Origin: Azospirillum formosense | GTDB lineage: Bacteria; Pseudomonadota; Alphaproteobacteria; Azospirillales; Azospirillaceae | Length of the DNA stretch: 64,000 nucleotides | Direction: 5' to 3' | Assembly (NCBI RefSeq): GCF_040500525.1 | Contig: NZ_CP159403.1 | Coordinates: forward strand, 201,001-265,000 | Shown: piece after piece, positions 62,086-64,000 of the stretch | How positions within the stretch are numbered: position 1 is the first letter of the stretch | Layout: each line of letters begins with the position of its first letter | Position numbers and translations under genes: made by a program | Notes under the pieces: model-generated | What the model was told of the DNA's origin: nothing | What the model saw: only the letters and a program-made list of their open reading frames with translations | Database searches by the model: none

Positions 62086-63573
62086 TTGTTCCGGCATTCC
62101 CAGCTCGAGTCCGTGAAGGCGTGGATCGCCAACCCCGCCCACGCCGCGATGCCGCTCCACGCGCGGATTCAGCGGGCCGTCCGGCAACTGATCGTCGACG
62201 GCGCGCTCGGGCCGGGCAAGCCGCTGCCCGCCTCGCGCGCGCTCGCCGCCTCGCTGGGGGTGTCGCGCGACACGATCGAGGCGGCATACACCCAGCTTCA
62301 CGCCGAAGGTTTTATCGACCGGCGCGTCGGCAGCGGCAGCTTCGTCGCGGAGATCACCGAGTTCGCCCCCGGCCGCCGGTCCCGGCGCGACACGCTCGCG
62401 AGCGATCAGGCACCGGCGCTCAGCCGGCGCGGGGCCGCGGTGTTCGACGGTGGCGGCGTGCGCGAGATGCCGGCGCCGCGCCCCTTCGCCCATGGCGTTC
62501 CGGAAACCCGGACCTTTCCGCTCGCGCTCTGGGAGCGTCTGGAGCGGCAGGTGCGCAAGGAGGTCGGCGCGCAAAGCCTGTTCCACGGCGACCCGCAGGG
62601 GACGGAGCCGCTTCGCCGCGCCATTGCCGATTATGTGAACCTCGAACGCGGCGCGCGCGCCACCGCCGACCGCGTCCTGGTGCTGACCAGTTCGCAACAG
62701 GCGATGGCGCTCTGCGCGAGCATGCTGCTCGACCCCGGCGACGGGATTTTCCTGGAGGACCCGGCCTATTACGGCGCGCGCAAGGCGTTCGAGGCGGCGG
62801 GGCTGGACTGCGTTCCGATCCGCGTCGACCGGCAGGGCATCGTCGTCGATCAGATCCTGGCCGCGCCGCAGCGGGCGAAGGCGGTGTTCCTGACGCCGTC
62901 CCACCAGTTCCCGACCGGCGCGACGCTGACGCTGGACCGCCGCCTCGCCCTGATCGAGTGGGCGGCGCGGCATCAGGCCTGGATCATCGAGGACGACTAT
63001 GACAGCGAGTTCCGCTACGCGGGCAAGCCGACGGCCTGCGTCCAGGGGCTCGATCCGCATGGCCGCACCATCTACATCGGCACTTTCACCAAATCGCTCT
63101 TTCCCGGGCTGCGGATCGGCTACGCCGTGCTGCCGCCCCAGCTCGTGAAGCCGATGACGGTGGCGCGCACCCTGCTGGACGGCCATACGGCGCCGATGGC
63201 CCAGCTCACGCTGGCCCGCTTCATGGAGGGCGGGCATTTCGGGGCGCACGTCCGAACCATGCGCGGCGTCTATGCCGAGCGGCTCGACGTACTGGCGGGT
63301 CTCGTCGCCAAGCACCTGTCGGACTTCGTCGAGCCGCAGGTGCCCATCGGCGGGCTGCAGATGCCCTGCCTGCTGACCGGCGGCCTTGCCGAGCGCACCG
63401 CCGTCGACGCGGCGCGGCGGGCCGGAATTGAACTGCTCGGCCTGTCGGCGCTGCACGCCGCCGGTGACGGTAGGGCCGGATTCCTGATGGGCTTCGCGGC
63501 TTACACGCCCTTTGAGATCGAGACGGCGGTCAGAAAGCTGGAGAAGGCGTTCCGCGCGGCGACGAAGCGGTAA
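62086..63573 (+). CDS. MocR-family regulator (GntR + aminotransferase domain)
   Basis: About 495 residues. An N-terminal GntR winged-helix (ARIQRAVRQLIVDGALGPGKPLPASRALAASLGVSRDTI is its core, with A-R-I-Q-R-A and S-R-D-T-I), then a fold-type I aminotransferase with PLP-lysine K336 in F-T-K-S-L-F-P-G-L-R-I-G-Y. MocR proteins use PLP-bound ligands to sense metabolites. Divergent from benE; a TTGACA (-35-like) lies at 62023-62028 with a poor -10, so promoter strength probably depends on the regulator. The TTG start at 62086 is preceded by AAGAAGG. Confidence 0.88.
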   Translation: MFRHSQLESVKAWIANPAHAAMPLHARIQRAVRQLIVDGALGPGKPLPASRALAASLGVSRDTIEAAYTQLHAEGFIDRRVGSGSFVAEITEFAPGRRSRRDTLASDQAPALSRRGAAVFDGGGVREMPAPRPFAHGVPETRTFPLALWERLERQVRKEVGAQSLFHGDPQGTEPLRRAIADYVNLERGARATADRVLVLTSSQQAMALCASMLLDPGDGIFLEDPAYYGARKAFEAAGLDCVPIRVDRQGIVVDQILAAPQRAKAVFLTPSHQFPTGATLTLDRRLALIEWAARHQAWIIEDDYDSEFRYAGKPTACVQGLDPHGRTIYIGTFTKSLFPGLRIGYAVLPPQLVKPMTVARTLLDGHTAPMAQLTLARFMEGGHFGAHVRTMRGVYAERLDVLAGLVAKHLSDFVEPQVPIGGLQMPCLLTGGLAERTAVDAARRAGIELLGLSALHAAGDGRAGFLMGFAAYTPFEIETAVRKLEKAFRAATKR

Positions 63574-63709
63574 AGTCGGCGGGCCTCCGGAACAAGGAGA
63601 ATTGGTCTGGACCGTTGCTGGAAAATGGCTGGGCGCAGCGAGCCATTCGTCTGGTATCCGAGAGCCGACCAATCCACGACGTTCCCGGTGCGGGAGCGGG
63701 AGGCGACCC

Positions 63710-64000
63710 ATGCACAAATCGGCGCTGGCGATCCGGCATGTCCATTTTGAAGACCTTGGCATCTTCGGCGCGGTGCTGTCGGATGCCGGCTACGCGGTCC
63801 GCTATCATGATCTCGACGCGGCGCCGTTCGCGACGCTCGATCCGCTGGAGCCGGATTTGCTGATCGTCCTCGGCGGTCCCGTCGGGGTCTACGACAGCGA
63901 CGCCTATCCGTATCTCGCCGAGGAATCCGCGCTCCTGGCGGCAAGGCTGGCCGCGCGGCGCCCGACGCTCGGCATCTGCCTCGGGGCGCAGCAGATCGCC
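63710..64000 (+). CDS. Class I glutamine amidotransferase, N-terminal part
   Basis: The first 97 residues are present; the gene runs off the end of the window. It reads as a GATase1 (GMP-synthase-like) domain: LLIVLGGPVGVYD (oxyanion strand G-G-P) and the nucleophile C90 in G-I-C-L-G-A-Q-Q-I. The catalytic His and Glu would lie beyond 64000. GGGAGG lies 6 bases before the ATG. Such stand-alone domains often act as glutaminase or amidase-like enzymes. The 136 bp before it contain no gene. Confidence 0.85.
   Translation, partial: MHKSALAIRHVHFEDLGIFGAVLSDAGYAVRYHDLDAAPFATLDPLEPDLLIVLGGPVGVYDSDAYPYLAEESALLAARLAARRPTLGICLGAQQIA

Overview
The window looks like chromosomal or chromid DNA of a very GC-rich alphaproteobacterium, most likely Azospirillum or a close Rhodospirillales relative. 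I infer this from composition, from a NadQ-type NAD regulator, a DUF2125 protein, a Bradyrhizobium-like D-tartrate dehydratase, an alphaproteobacterial DUF47-Pit pair, and many LysR, AraC and PAS-kinase genes. No rRNA, IS element, phage or CRISPR array was seen. About 63 protein genes and three tRNAs (Asp, Asn, Gly) were recognised. All calls come from reading the sequence; no database search was run.

Layout. 0-4 kb: the end of a YtcJ-like amidohydrolase, DoxX, a two-domain MFS exporter and an alginate-export-type outer-membrane porin in one tight operon. 4-8 kb: EF-hand protein, lipoprotein, tRNA-Asn/Asp, MBL hydrolase and small proteins. 8-12 kb: GST, LysR and divergent D-tartrate dehydratase, a tiny exported protein behind an extreme Shine-Dalgarno, and a Tat-exported beta-carbonic-anhydrase-like protein. 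12-18 kb: hybrid histidine kinase, tyrS, ispE. 18-23 kb: LysR/EamA pair, Na/Pi cotransporter with an apparent AUC start, epimerase. 23-26 kb: a DnaA-box cluster and a MASE3 kinase with its receiver protein.

26-31 kb is the most unusual region. A divergent promoter carries a large dyad centred on a perfect TGTGA-N6-TCACA site. On the minus strand it is followed by a 64-residue peptide gene, a hairpin, a YcaO gene, a TfuA gene, a Crp/Fnr regulator and a ribbon-helix-helix (RHH) protein. On the plus strand it is followed by a second, frameshifted RHH paralogue. This reads as a candidate self-regulated peptide-backbone-modification (thioamidation) system.

31-43 kb: a giant cyclase-ATPase regulator, tRNA-Gly, a frameshifted pit gene with its DUF47 partner, nadQ, an rraA-like gene, a fosmidomycin-resistance-type exporter with an AraC regulator, and acnB. 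43-47 kb: a membrane-anchored DUF2491 / DUF350 / PspA operon related to E. coli yjfK-yjfL-yjfJ, then a strong palindrome and a TubC-docking-like small protein. 47-55 kb: M16 peptidase, DUF2125, ChaC, M1 peptidase, SH3 protein, a lone hypD and a lone TRAP binding protein. 55-64 kb: ABC-F ATPase, AraC, DUF606, quinone-reductase-type oxidoreductase/LysR, BenE/MocR and the start of a glutamine amidotransferase.

Two genes (pit and one RHH) are broken by single-base shifts in G-rich runs, so sequencing error should be excluded before either is called a true pseudogene.
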